Shown: positions 55,139-64,000 of the stretch, one piece after another | Layout: the number at the start of each line of letters is the position of its first letter | Numbering within the stretch: the stretch's first letter is position 1 | Origin: Lingula anatina | Lineage: Eukaryota; Brachiopoda; Lingulata; Lingulida; Lingulidae | Direction: 5' to 3' | Assembly (NCBI RefSeq): GCF_001039355.2 | Contig: NW_019775467.1 | Location: 126,628-190,627 of the forward strand | DNA: 64,000 bases | The notes under the pieces: model-generated | Told to the model about the DNA's origin: nothing | What the model saw: the letters and a program-made list of their open reading frames with translations, nothing else | The model's database searches: none | Position numbers and translations under genes: made by a program

Positions 55139-55792
55139 NTCTGCTGTTTGTCCCCTTGAAACGTCATCCACTGGGTTGCTTTTGGAATCCACATAGTGCC
55201 ACTGGTTCGGCTGTGAACCTTCTCTGATTACTGTCACTCGATTGGCCACGAAGGTCTTGTACCGATTGTCTTCATTGGTTATGTATCTGAGTACTGTTGC
55301 ACTATCTGTCCAAAAAACAGACTCTGAAACTCTGAAGTCAATGTGCTTGAGTATCACGTGGTTTAATTTCACTGATAATGTCGCTGCCATTAACTCTAGT
55401 CTTGGTATTGTCACTTTCTTGATTGGTGCTAGTCTTGATTTGGCCATCAATAAACAACAATGTACTCTATCTTTGCAGACGGTGCGAAGATATGCTACTG
55501 TTCCATATGCTGTTTCTGATGCATCAGAAAAGAAATGTAAAGAATGATCAACTATGTCTGTGTCAACTGAGAATTTCACACATCTATTGATCTTCATTTC
55601 TTCGAGCTTTTTTAGGTTACTGTGCCATTTCAACCACTTCTCTCTCTCCTGGTCTGGTATTGGTTCATCCCACTGTAATTTCTGTCTGGTTAACTCTTGT
55701 AGAATCTTCTTTGCCTGCAAAATGTATGGACTGGCAAAACCTAAGGGATCAAATATGCTGCTGACCATACTCAAAATACCTATTCCCGTCAA
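55103..55792 (-). pseudogene. BEL/Pao RNase H domain
   Basis: Reads SSIFDPLGFASPYILQAKKI (the region after the polymerase typical of BEL elements), HFFSDASETAYGTVAYLR with the first catalytic Asp, IPRLELMAATL with Glu, and VFWTDSATVLRYI with Asp. The active-site set D-E-D is present. The frame runs into the junction at 55139. Confidence 0.88.
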
Positions 55793-55942
55793 AGGTTTCT
55801 CTTTAAGAGCAATCTTGTAACAAAAACATCCTCTTCAACATTCCAATAAACACCTAGAGCTCTCTCTGTAGGTAACGCTTGTTGACTGAGGTTGACTTCA
55901 ACCCCTTTGGCTCTCTCTTGGACTGGGATAGATTCCAAGACT

Positions 55943-56227
55943 TCATGTTTGTTGCTCATCCACTAAGTTTAAACTAAGTTTAAACCATCCAGATTCTAGC
56001 AACTCGCATAACTGGGGAATGAACTTCACTGCAGTTTCCACGTCTGGTAGTGTCTTTAGGCAATCGTCTACGTAGAAATTTTTCTTGACTGTTTCCACAA
56101 CTGATTCATCACAACCAGTCTGGTTCACTTCAGCTGTATGTCTGAGGACGAAACTACAAATGCTGGGACACCATGTACCACCAAATAAATGTACTGTCAT
56201 TCTGTGGTCTACAGCTGGTTGAGACAA
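55943..56227 (-). pseudogene. BEL/Pao reverse transcriptase, catalytic part
   Basis: Contains KKNFYVDDCLKTL, the YVDD active-site motif of the polymerase, preceded by SICSFVLRHTA and followed by ESGWFKLSL. It is separated from the N-terminal half by the run of 50 A. Confidence 0.88.
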
Positions 56228-56243
56228 GTCTCCATTTGGCCAC

Positions 56244-56299
<56 letters not shown>

Positions 56300-57099
56300 A
56301 ACACACTTCTCTCACTGGGGGGAACTTTTACTTGATGGAACATGGACTGTATGTCTGCCATTATTGCCACTGGCTCTTCTCTGAGTCTAAGTAGGACTCC
56401 TAGTAGACTGTTAGTTAGATCCGGCCCCTGGTATACTTGTTCATTCAAGGAAGTCCCTTTGTATTTTGCTGAGCAGTCAAATACAACTCTTGTTTTCTCT
56501 GGTTTTCTGGGATTTATCACTGAATGGTGAGGTAAATACCAAGTAGGCATGTCATTTTGTTCAGTTGAGAAAGGTGTTTTCTCTGCATATCCACATTCTA
56601 ACAGATCTTTCATGTAGCAACAATAGTTTTGCTTCAAAACTGGGTCTTTTGTCAACTTTTTCTGCAGATTTCCTAGTCGCTGCTGGGCTATCTGAAGATT
56701 ATTGGACAATGTTGGTGGNAGTCTAAGTAGGACTCCTAGTAGACTGTTAGTTAGATCCGGCCCCTGGTATACTTGTTCATTCAAGGAAGTCCCTTTGTAT
56801 TTTGCTGAGCAGTCAAATACAACTCTTGTTTTCTCTGGTTTTCTGGGATTTATCACTGAATGGTGAGGTAAATACCAAGTAGGCATGTCATTTTGTTCAG
56901 TTGAGAAAGGTGTTTTCTCTGCATATCCACATTCTAACATATCTTTCATGTAGCAACAATAGTTTTGTTTCAAAACTGGGTCTTTTGTCAACTTTTTCTG
57001 CAGATTTCCTAGTCGCTGCTGGGCTATCTGAAGATTATTGGACAATGTTGGTGGTCTTTTTTCTGAATGGAATAGAAACTTCATAATGAAGATCTTCAT
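56209..57099 (-). pseudogene. BEL/Pao reverse transcriptase, N-terminal part, internally duplicated
   Basis: Shows MPTWYLPHHSVINPRKPEKT, RVVFDCSAKYKGTSLNEQ, GPDLTNSLLGVLLR and IMADIQSMFHQVKV (first catalytic Asp). The stretch from PPTLSNNLQIAQ to LLGVLLR occurs twice because of the 335-bp duplication around 56719. The downstream end runs into a translated A-run. Confidence 0.88.
56384..56718. repeat. 335-bp duplication left of an unknown base
   Basis: Repeated at 56720-57054 with very few substitutions and separated by the N at 56719. Confidence 0.95.
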
Positions 57100-57991
57100 T
57101 CTGCTGCAAGGTTTCTTCCCACATACTTAGTGTCTTCTTATCATTGTATGACATGGCCTTCTCATCAGTAAGATCATCTATGTCTTCAACTTTCCAAAAT
57201 TTTGCGACCTGATCTTCTAATGGTAGAAGGTTTGATGTCACTTTAGGCTCCTTTGTCCTGGCTTGGCAGTTGTCCATTGGCACTGGTCCATCCTTAACAT
57301 CTACAGGCGGTATTTGCAGATCCTTGAGGTGTGACCACTGCCTTATGCCTGTGGGTGTTGCCATGTGTTCTATGTTGACTGGCAGCCGTGTTCTGGTGAA
57401 TACACGTGGTAGTAACACTTTATCACTTCCTCCAACTTGTTTGACTTCCAAGCTCACCACTGAAGCCTCCGCTTTACTGTTGGCCCTTTCAAGTGTGGTT
57501 AATGACATAGTGGTGCTGGTGGTGCTTCTAATCTGTAGCCTTCTACATAGTTCGACAGAGCAAAATGAATGGGTAGATCCACTATCAAGAAGAGCATATG
57601 TTGTTACCTCAATTGGAGAGTCGACTCCTCTGACTGTCACAGGAACTATGGGTAAAACAACTCTGTTATGGCTCATCATGTTGCTTGGATGGGATACTTG
57701 ACCTATGTAACCACTGCTACCTTGGGTTGTGTTAGAGGTGCTCTGTGGTGTGTTAGTTGCGACTCCTCTTTGGAAACCTGGCACTGGCATGTGGAGAAAT
57801 TTTGTGTGTCTTTTTCCGCAGTTTGGAACTGAACAGACTCTTTTTAAACCGCATTTCTGTGCAACATGACCAGGGTTAAGACAATTGTAACACAGCCTGT
57901 TTGAACGTACGAATTTGAAGCGATCCTCAACCTTCATGCCTTTGAATATATCACAACCAAAAAGAGAATGATGGCCACTGCACGGAGACAA
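57035..57991 (-). pseudogene. BEL/Pao zinc knuckle and aspartic protease
   Basis: The zinc knuckle is LCYNCLNPGHVAQKCGLKRV (CX2C-X4-H-X4-C), followed by a second Cys/His-rich patch (CSVPNCGKRHTKFLH). The protease active site is TTYALLDSGSTHSFCS (D-S-G, DUF1758 type). The end leads into the spacer before the reverse transcriptase. Confidence 0.88.
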
Positions 57992-58374
57992 ATCTTATCA
58001 GCCTCTGGCCTAGATGTGGTCTGCTGCGGCTGGAAACTGGATGTTGTAGCACTGTAACTGGAGCTCCTGTCTTGACCTCTGTTTGGCCTGCTTTTCTGAA
58101 CTGTTTTCTGTTGATCAAAGGGGTTACCATAAACTGGGTCATTTGCTTCATCAGCTGCATCCTGGACAAACTGTGAGAGGGCCCCTATAGTGGATTGTCT
58201 GTCCTGTCTGCGTATCCCTAAGACCTGATTCCTCCATCTGGACTGAAGATAAGCTGGTAACTTTGCTACTATTCTAACAAGTGCTGACTGGGTGTTGATT
58301 TCTTGGAGATGATCACTTGCCTTCAAAGTTTCTAAACATACTTGTAAATCATCAGAAAAGTCTCTTAATGCCAT
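57934..58374 (-). pseudogene. BEL/Pao gag, C-terminal part
   Basis: Reads MALRDFSDDLQVCLETLKAS, LVRIVAKLPAYLQSRWRNQV, then a Gln/Arg/Ser-rich tail. It continues the gag protein from the frame at 58416-59180 after a frame change near 58440. Confidence 0.8.
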
Positions 58375-58415
58375 CTTATCATTGGGTTTTATGTACGGCC
58401 CTTCAGATACTTTCT

Positions 58416-59180
58416 TTATCCAAGCTTCAGTATAATAAAAGAGTTTCCAAACCTCTGCTTCAGCAAGTCTCTTGCTCTCTTATACCCCAGGGCTGGCTCC
58501 ATAGCTAAGTAACATTCCATAACTTTCTTCGCCTTTCCAGAACAATACTGAACTAACCTCAAAAGTTTTGAAGCACAGTCAATAGTTTCTTTTTCTACCA
58601 CACTATCAAATGTACGTATGAAAGACCAATATTTCAGTGGGTTGCCATCAAAACTGCTCATCTCTGTTTTAGGTAAGAGTGCAATGTCCATTAATCTCCG
58701 CTGTATCTGAATGGCACTAGGTACACACTCCTCTGGCTTAACACTTTCAACCCATGCACTTACTTCTTTCTGGGAACTTGGTTGAACTGCATCATGTTCA
58801 GCAAGGTTTTCACTGGTGAGGTCATCACTAATACTCTGATTACTGTGGCGTGCAGAGAGTAAACTGTCTGGTGCCTTTTGCTCTAATGCTTCCTCTTCTG
58901 CTGCTGTGATAGAAATGTCTGCCTCTAAACGTAAACTTGCCTTCCTCTGTCTCATCTGCAGATCTTCCAATTCCCGCTTTAACTTAATTTCCATCTCCTC
59001 CTTTTCTAGCTGCTGCTGTGCCTTCAGTGCTGCTGCCTCTACTTCTAATAGTTTTCTTCTTGCTGCTAACCTGGCCTTCTCACTGCTGACTGATACTTTG
59101 GTTTTTCTGCTACTAACATGACTACAGGCTATGGCTTTCTCCAGTTCATTTATTTGCTCTGCAGCACTGCTGTCTCTCAC
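58416..59180 (-). pseudogene. BEL/Pao gag, N-terminal coiled coil and DUF1759-like region
   Basis: A long coiled coil (about residues 30-95, RKLLEVEAAALKAQQQLEKE), then LPKTEMSSFDGNPLKYWSFI and KLLRLVQYCSGKAKKVMECY, the DUF1759 signature found in gag of BEL/Pao elements. The ATG at 59180 is plausible but the frame is cut by a frameshift near 58440. Confidence 0.88.
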
Positions 59181-59239
59181 AGGGAGTTTGGACTCACTTT
59201 CAGGTTTTGGGGTTGACTGTCTCGCATATTACATGAGGA

Positions 59240-59614
59240 AGTAATGATTGGATTTTGATGATGATCCATTAATGAATAATAATTATGTACTGATTTTAAT
59301 TAAATTTTCAGCATAGGTCTGTAATGAGCAAAAGAAAATTATCAGAATTTGCCGATGATCCATTTACCAGTAAAGTATTTAATGATTAAGTTTCAGAATA
59401 GGTAACAAATTGGCCAATTTCATGAAATTTTCAGGAGAGGTAAGAAATGAACAAAAAAGAAATAAGACGATTTGATGAATAATTAATGAATTAATTGTTA
59501 CTACTTTATTATTCGTCTTGGTAGAGGTTGCGCTATCTAAGTCCTTATGTAGTTATGAATTTAACGCTTATTATTATGGGAAGATAACGATATCGGGATT
59601 TTGTCATCATTGCA
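59240..59614 (+). repeat. intron-like flank of the left VWD copy
   Basis: Shares AAGTAATGATTGG, CATTAATGAATAATAAT and GAGGTTGCGCTATCT with the inverted complement at 63665-63970. The homology ends abruptly at about 59230 where the BEL element begins. Confidence 0.75.
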
Positions 59615-59615
59615 G

Positions 59616-59954
59616 GTTGGACAGGAATTTGGTCCGGTACTGTGGGTTGGTTTTGTGGGCCTTGGTCCCGGTACTGTAGGAGGTGAGATCCACACAGAGG
59701 GCGGTTTTAAAATCGCGGTAATTCTGATAGCTGGCGATTGGTACATTGAGGTGCGTAGCACGCACCTGCCAGCCGTCCTGTTCGACATGTGGATACGTGT
59801 AGCCCGACATTGTCTCCAGATTCACCTTCCTCCGATCTGGTCTGGCCTCATGGAAGGGATATGTGGAGATTGGGACGGACTTCCATGGAACGATGTTGTC
59901 GCTCTTGACGCCTTCCCACAGGTGACATCTAAGCCGTTTCCCAGATTCCCCTAA
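59616..59954 (+). CDS. VWD-like domain exon, left copy
   Basis: The acceptor TTTGTCATCATTGCAG opens phase 0 sequence that reads VGGEIHTEGGFKIAVIL, GDWYIEVRSTHLPAVLFDMW, RVARHCLQIHLPPIW, then GICGDWDGLPWND. The pattern W-V, hydrophobic strands, then LPP-W and CG-WDG---ND resembles the C-terminal half of a von Willebrand factor type D domain, an extracellular disulfide-bonded module. The frame stops at TAA 59952-59954, and a GTAAG donor follows at 59968. The inverted copy at 63176-63508 stops at the matching place. Cys counts differ between the copies (the GTCGNWDG Cys is conserved). Function unknown. Confidence 0.65.
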   Translation, partial: VGQEFGPVLWVGFVGLGPGTVGGEIHTEGGFKIAVILIAGDWYIEVRSTHLPAVLFDMWIRVARHCLQIHLPPIWSGLMEGICGDWDGLPWNDVVALDAFPQVTSKPFPRFP

Positions 59955-60264
59955 CGACGCTGATGACGTAAGCGGCTTGTATTTTGTCTGGAAATTAAAC
60001 GCGCAAGTCATAGATTGCTGAAGTTACTCTCTCACACACACACATATAAACACGCAGACGCGCACACACACACGGCATTCCCCAGAAAATGCTTTTTCTC
60101 TAAAAAAAACTTATATCACACCCTACTTATCAGATTTGAAAGCATTAATTTTCAATCCTGATTTTTCAGTCTTTTGTTTTCCCTCACATCAACGATCATC
60201 TACAAAAATCATGAAAGAAGCTGGCAATAAAATATAATCTTTGTCTCATTTCTCTTTAAACCAG

Positions 60265-60403
60265 GATGTTACTTGACGATCCATGGCGTGATGACCAAAG
60301 AACCAATCAACCAACCAACGCTGTTGCCTTCTTTCTCCAGTCAGTGATCTTCACGTGGAACACGGGAAGCGCTGGACGCCATTTCATGTTCCACAGCCGT
60401 TGA
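60265..60403 (+). CDS. VWD-linked second exon, left copy
   Basis: The acceptor TTTCTCTTTAAACCAG is followed by G and the open stretch MLLDDPWRDDQRTNQPTN, then AFFLQSVIFTWNTGSAGRHF and MFHSR, stop at 60401-60403. The frame is conserved in the inverted copy (MLLGDPWRDEQ...GSAGRHFMFHSR), which supports coding. How it joins the preceding exon in phase is not clear. Confidence 0.45.
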
Positions 60404-61105
60404 CTTGGATTACTACGGACCATGTCACTTAAACTTTTCAAACACTATTCACGGTGAATCTACTAACAGAACTGAGAAAAGCTGATTTTTGACTCACTCA
60501 CTTATTGTTCTTTGGTGAATGTCCATGGGAGAGTCGATAATCCACAAAAGGAACGGAATCATGGACAATGAAATTGAAATTTGGGGGGTGCACGCTATTC
60601 TTTCGGTTTTACGATAACGATTCAATTTTTTTGTTTGTTTTAATTTTGGCAGTGGTCAAAGTGCAAAGAGGTTGAATTAATCAGTTTTTAATCATTTTTT
60701 GCCGTAACAGGTATATGACATTATTTCGTGAATGTAAACAAATTCGGAGAAATCTCAAACACAAGACTGACCATCAGAGAGAAAAACACATTTGGCACTT
60801 AAGAGAAATGCAATGTATTCGTACTTCTGGTACTTTTAGAAATAATTTGCACAGGTTTTGATGACGTTCACCTGGTGCAGTACAGTGGACACGTGATTTA
60901 AATTGGGTACGATGTAGTGACAATAGCTTCAAAATGTATTTGTCGTTTTAATTTTTGATTTATATTTCTCTTCAATTCGTTTCGCCGTGCTTGTGGCTTA
61001 AAACCGTTATTAAATGGTATCATTGATATCAAATATCTGTAGTATGTTTTGATTATGTTATATAGGGGAAATATGAGGAATTTCCGTTAATATTTTTTGA
61101 TTAAA

Positions 61106-61176
<71 letters not shown>

Positions 61177-62179
61177 AGCACCTATCGTTCAAAGTTTAAC
61201 CAGATATTCCAAAACATCGGCACTGGTTTCAGCACTGGTTCTCTGGGAGATTGTATTTTTTCTTTTGGTAAGCAAGGGCTTGGATGAGGGGAGTAACAAG
61301 CATGAAAAATTACAAATAGAGGTTGGAAAAAATAGTGCATTTTGACAGAAAAATGTTTCTTTTTTGTCTTTTAGTTCGCTTTTAAAAGAGTATGAAGAGA
61401 TAGCTCAGAAGCTATAGGGCAGGGCACGTGCCCGTTGCCCCCTCAGATGTTATTATAACTTATTCATAAATTCAACGGTGCGCAGCCAGTTAAAAGCATA
61501 TAGCAAAATGAATCGAAAAAAAGTTCAAGTGCAAAAAGTTAAACTTTTAAGCATCACTTTAATGAAATGACCGCAAAGAAGAAATTTTCAGTAAAAAAGA
61601 AGAGCAAAAAACGAAAATAATAAAGCCCTCCTCACACTACTCTATCTTATCTTTAAAGAGATTGCTATGGACACGAGCAAACAATAACGGGTTAAATTGT
61701 ATCAGTGGCAACGGAAGCTTATAGTTACGGCAGATTGGATAAAAGAATAAAACGCTGAGGAACAAAACCAGTCATATTTTTTAAACTTTTAGACCCTGTT
61801 TATTAAACATCCAGTTGAATTATTTTAAAAAGTCACAACCAAGACTTACATAGCTTAAATAAATTATTTTAAATAGTTAACACATTAAGTAAATAGCATA
61901 TCTCAAAATGTTTCTTATAATATATGATGTTTGTTTAAACGCCAGACGAACGACTTTCTCATCCGATCACTGCTGAAATCACCTTCGTGTGATTTAAGTA
62001 TCTTTTCTGATTTATCTGCATTAATAATTTCCCATGCCTACCGAATGCCTTATCTGAGAATTAATTGAAACAGATGTGTTTAAAGAGTCTTGGCACAGAT
62101 TGTGGTACCTTGTATACGCACGGCGGGGGTCATTGCGTTAGATGAGACTTACCAAACACAATCTGAATCTACGGCTGTA
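60404..62179. other. spacer between inverted copies
   Basis: Includes an (AT)n array at 61109-61171. The flanks 60404-60600 and 62560-62731 remain similar to each other in inverted orientation (CTTTGGTGAATGTCCATGG, AATCATGGACAATGAAA). No gene is seen in the middle. Confidence 0.6.
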
Positions 62180-62392
62180 ATCCCAGAGCTTTTAGATCGA
62201 TCTATCCCCGCGGGGAGTCTCACTAGATTACTGTCAGATAACCCGGCTTAAATGTCCGTCCCGCCTACTACAAGCTGTAAGTGGGTAATTAACTTTCGTG
62301 TTCGCCCGGCTGACAGCTATTTAGCGTGAACCCCCAGGGAGTTAGGTCTATCTAAAGTAGATCGATCTAATCGCTGGAAATGGGGTCTACGA
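62180..62392. mobile_element. MITE-like palindromic element, member B
   Basis: The left arm TTTTAGATCGATCTATCCCC, GCGGGGAGTCTCACTAGATT and the right arm AGCGTGAACCCCCAGGGAGT, AGTAGATCGATCTAAT are imperfectly inverted and match the element at 13020-13252. Confidence 0.75.
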
Positions 62393-62731
62393 TAGTCCTT
62401 GATAAAATAGCAGCACACACTAACATCAACAATATAATCTAGATTTTAAAATAAATCAACAATTATTTCACAGTTGTGTTGCCTGCTGGCGGCGACTGCA
62501 TTTGTTAGCTGTATGATTTGCACGGGCCGATTCTCTTAAATCTTTTCCCACGTGCCGTCCCACCCCCACAAATTTCAGTTTCATTGTCCATGATTCTGTT
62601 CTTTTTGTTGATTTTCGACTCTCCAATGGACATTCACCAAAGAAAAATAAGTGAGTGAGTCAAATAATCGGATTTTCTCAATTTGTTAGTCAACAGATAG
62701 AAATATTTCATGGGAATAGGGATTTAAAAGT

Positions 62732-62918
62732 CTAAGTGACATGGTCAGTAGTAAACCTGTGTCCAAGTATACGGCTGTGAAACATGAAATGGCGTCCAGC
62801 GCTTCCCTTGTTCCACATGAACGTCACTGACTGAAGAAAGAAGACACACTTTGTAGAGAGTTGGTTGGTTGGTTGGTTGATTGGTTGCTCATCACGCCAT
62901 GGATCACCGAGTAACATC
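62732..62918 (-). CDS. VWD-linked second exon, right copy
   Basis: On the - strand, an acceptor TTCTTTAAACCAG|G is followed by MLLGDPWRDEQPINQPTN, then QSVTFMWNKGSAGRHFMFHS and RILGHRFTTDHVT before a stop at 62732. It aligns with the left copy at 60265-60403 over about 45 residues in the same frame, with substitutions that mostly keep the residue class. Confidence 0.45.
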
Positions 62919-63175
62919 CTGGTTTAAAGAAAAATGAAGCAAAGATTATATATTTGCCGGTGTCTGTCATTATTTCAGTAGAGGTAATTTTTTATGTAAG
63001 GGAGAACAAATGGCTGAAAAATCAGGATACAAAATTAATGGTTTCAAATCTGTTTAGTTGTGTGTAAAATATGAGAGAGAGAGAGAAAGAGAGTTACTTC
63101 ATCAATCTTGTGTGTATAAGTTATACACATTCCAGACAAAATTCAATCCACTTACGTCATCGGCGTCGTTTGCGG

Positions 63176-63508
63176 TTAAGGGAATCCCCTAAACGGTATA
63201 GCTTTAAGCTGTGGAATCTCTGCATCGTTTCCTGGTAATCCGTCCCAATTTCCACATGTCCCTGTCATGATGAATCGCCAGACCGGAGGAATGCGAATCT
63301 GGAGACAATGTCGAGCCACAAGTATCCGAATGTCAAACAGGACGGCTGGCCAGAGCGTGCAACGCACCTCAATGTACCAATCATCGCCAATCTTAATTAC
63401 GGAGATCTTAAAACCGTGCCCCTCGTAGATCACACCACCTACAGTATCGGAATTAAGACTTCCTTGAAAAACCGCTATCGGCGGAACTTGTGCAAATTCA
63501 GCTGCCAC
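63176..63508 (-). CDS. VWD-like domain exon, right copy
   Basis: The acceptor TTTTGTCTCATTGCAG opens VAAEFAQVPPIAVFQGSL, then TVGGVIYEGHGFKISVIKIG, DDWYIEVRCTLWPAVLFDIR, VARHCLQIRIPPVW and GTCGNWDGLPGND. It matches the left copy residue for residue over about 100 positions and stops at the equivalent codon. The CGNWDG-PGND motif is close to the CGNYDG-P-ND motif of VWD domains. It is probably one exon of a secreted or extracellular protein whose other exons lie elsewhere. Confidence 0.65.
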   Translation of the reverse strand: MAAEFAQVPPIAVFQGSLNSDTVGGVIYEGHGFKISVIKIGDDWYIEVRCTLWPAVLFDIRILVARHCLQIRIPPVWRFIMTGTCGNWDGLPGNDAEIPQLKAIPFRGFP

Positions 63509-63553
63509 CTGCAATGAGACAAAATCCCGATAGTGTTATCATGCCATAATAAT

Positions 63554-64000
63554 AATAAGAAGAAGAAGAAGAAGAAGAAGAAGCACCGGACAAAAAATTC
63601 GTTTCTGACCTGCAATGCAAAATCCCGATATAGTTCTCTTACCAAAATAATAAGCATTTAATTTATAATCAGAAAAGGGCTCAGATAGCGCAACCTCCGC
63701 CAAGACAAATAATAAAGTAATAATTAATCAATTAATTAATTAATTAATTAATTAATTAATTAATTCATTAATGGATCATCACCAAATCTTCCCATTTCTA
63801 TCTTTGTCCATTTCTGACCTCTCCTAATTTTTTATGAAAGTGGCCAATTTCTTACCTACCTCTTTACCTATTTCATTAAAATATGAACATGATTAATATA
63901 TTCATTAATTTATTATTATTCATTACTGGTTCATTACCAATTCTAATCATTACGTCCTTGTGCTATTTGTGATCTATACCGAAAAAGTCAATTTTTATGT
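63554..64000. repeat. GAA and AATT microsatellites within the right intron-like flank
   Basis: A GAA array (63554-63582) and an AATT array (63722-63768) are set in sequence that is the inverted counterpart of 59240-59600. Confidence 0.8.

Larger units (their letters stand above)
52565..59225 (-). mobile_element. BEL/Pao LTR retrotransposon, 5' LTR missing, frames broken
   Basis: About 6.7 kb on the - strand in the order gag (with DUF1759-like region), zinc knuckle, aspartic protease, reverse transcriptase, RNase H, H2C2 zinc finger, integrase core, C-terminal DUF5641-like domain, 3' LTR. All domains are present but the reading frame is interrupted by frameshifts, two duplication/unknown-base junctions (55139 and 56719) and a 50-A run (56247-56296). 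At the 5' end the element stops abruptly at about 59225 next to VWD-like duplicated sequence. Some of the breaks are clearly assembly artefacts, so its state in the living genome is uncertain. Confidence 0.92.

Noticed and set aside
1-64000. tRNA, rRNA or other structured RNA genes
   Set aside because: I looked for tRNA-like GGTTCRA box B contexts and for rRNA-like sequence and found nothing convincing; a covariance-model scan would be needed to exclude diverged RNAs.

Overview
This is animal (eukaryotic) DNA, most likely from a marine invertebrate. It is AT-rich and full of microsatellites, genes are split by GT-AG introns, and the mobile elements (BEL/Pao, Penelope-like, CR1-like, L1-like, PIF/Harbinger) coexist typically in lophotrochozoans and invertebrate deuterostomes. 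I cannot decide between mollusc, brachiopod, amphioxus or echinoderm from the sequence alone.

Layout. Positions 1-18800 hold no protein gene that I can support: intergenic or intronic DNA with microsatellites, a 30-bp minisatellite, a small family of palindromic MITE-like elements, two stretches that look like conserved regulatory DNA, and a 921-base assembly gap (17877-18797). Positions 19200-26210 are a graveyard of nested retroelement fragments (CR1-like, BEL integrase, Penelope-like, other LINE). Positions 27470-37760 carry, on the + strand, a guanylate-binding-protein-like GTPase gene in four coding exons joined in phase, with a large four-copy inverted repeat in its second intron. Positions 38260-41340 are repeats, including a 1.3-kb PIF/Harbinger element with inverted ends.

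The central find lies at 41341-51584 on the - strand: one gene whose exons join in phase over eight exons (1149 codons from the first ATG) and encode CARD - NACHT - BIR - BIR - BIR - UBA - start of a RING. It combines an NLR-type sensor front end with a complete IAP-type back end, the reverse order of vertebrate NAIP. Its RING exon is cut by a single unknown base at 41340. An internally deleted L1-like element sits in its first main intron and a Harbinger-type MITE with TAA target duplication in another. The GBP-like gene and this gene are tail to tail, so two probable innate-immunity genes are neighbours.

Positions 52565-59225 hold a BEL/Pao retrotransposon (- strand), with all protein domains recognisable but frames broken and only the 3' LTR present, just upstream of the IAP/NLR gene. 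Positions 59230-64000 hold two copies of a VWD-like gene fragment in inverted orientation.

Assembly quality matters here. Four of the five single unknown bases are flanked by direct duplications that are probably unmerged overlaps or haplotypes, and some long A-runs interrupt otherwise continuous sequence.
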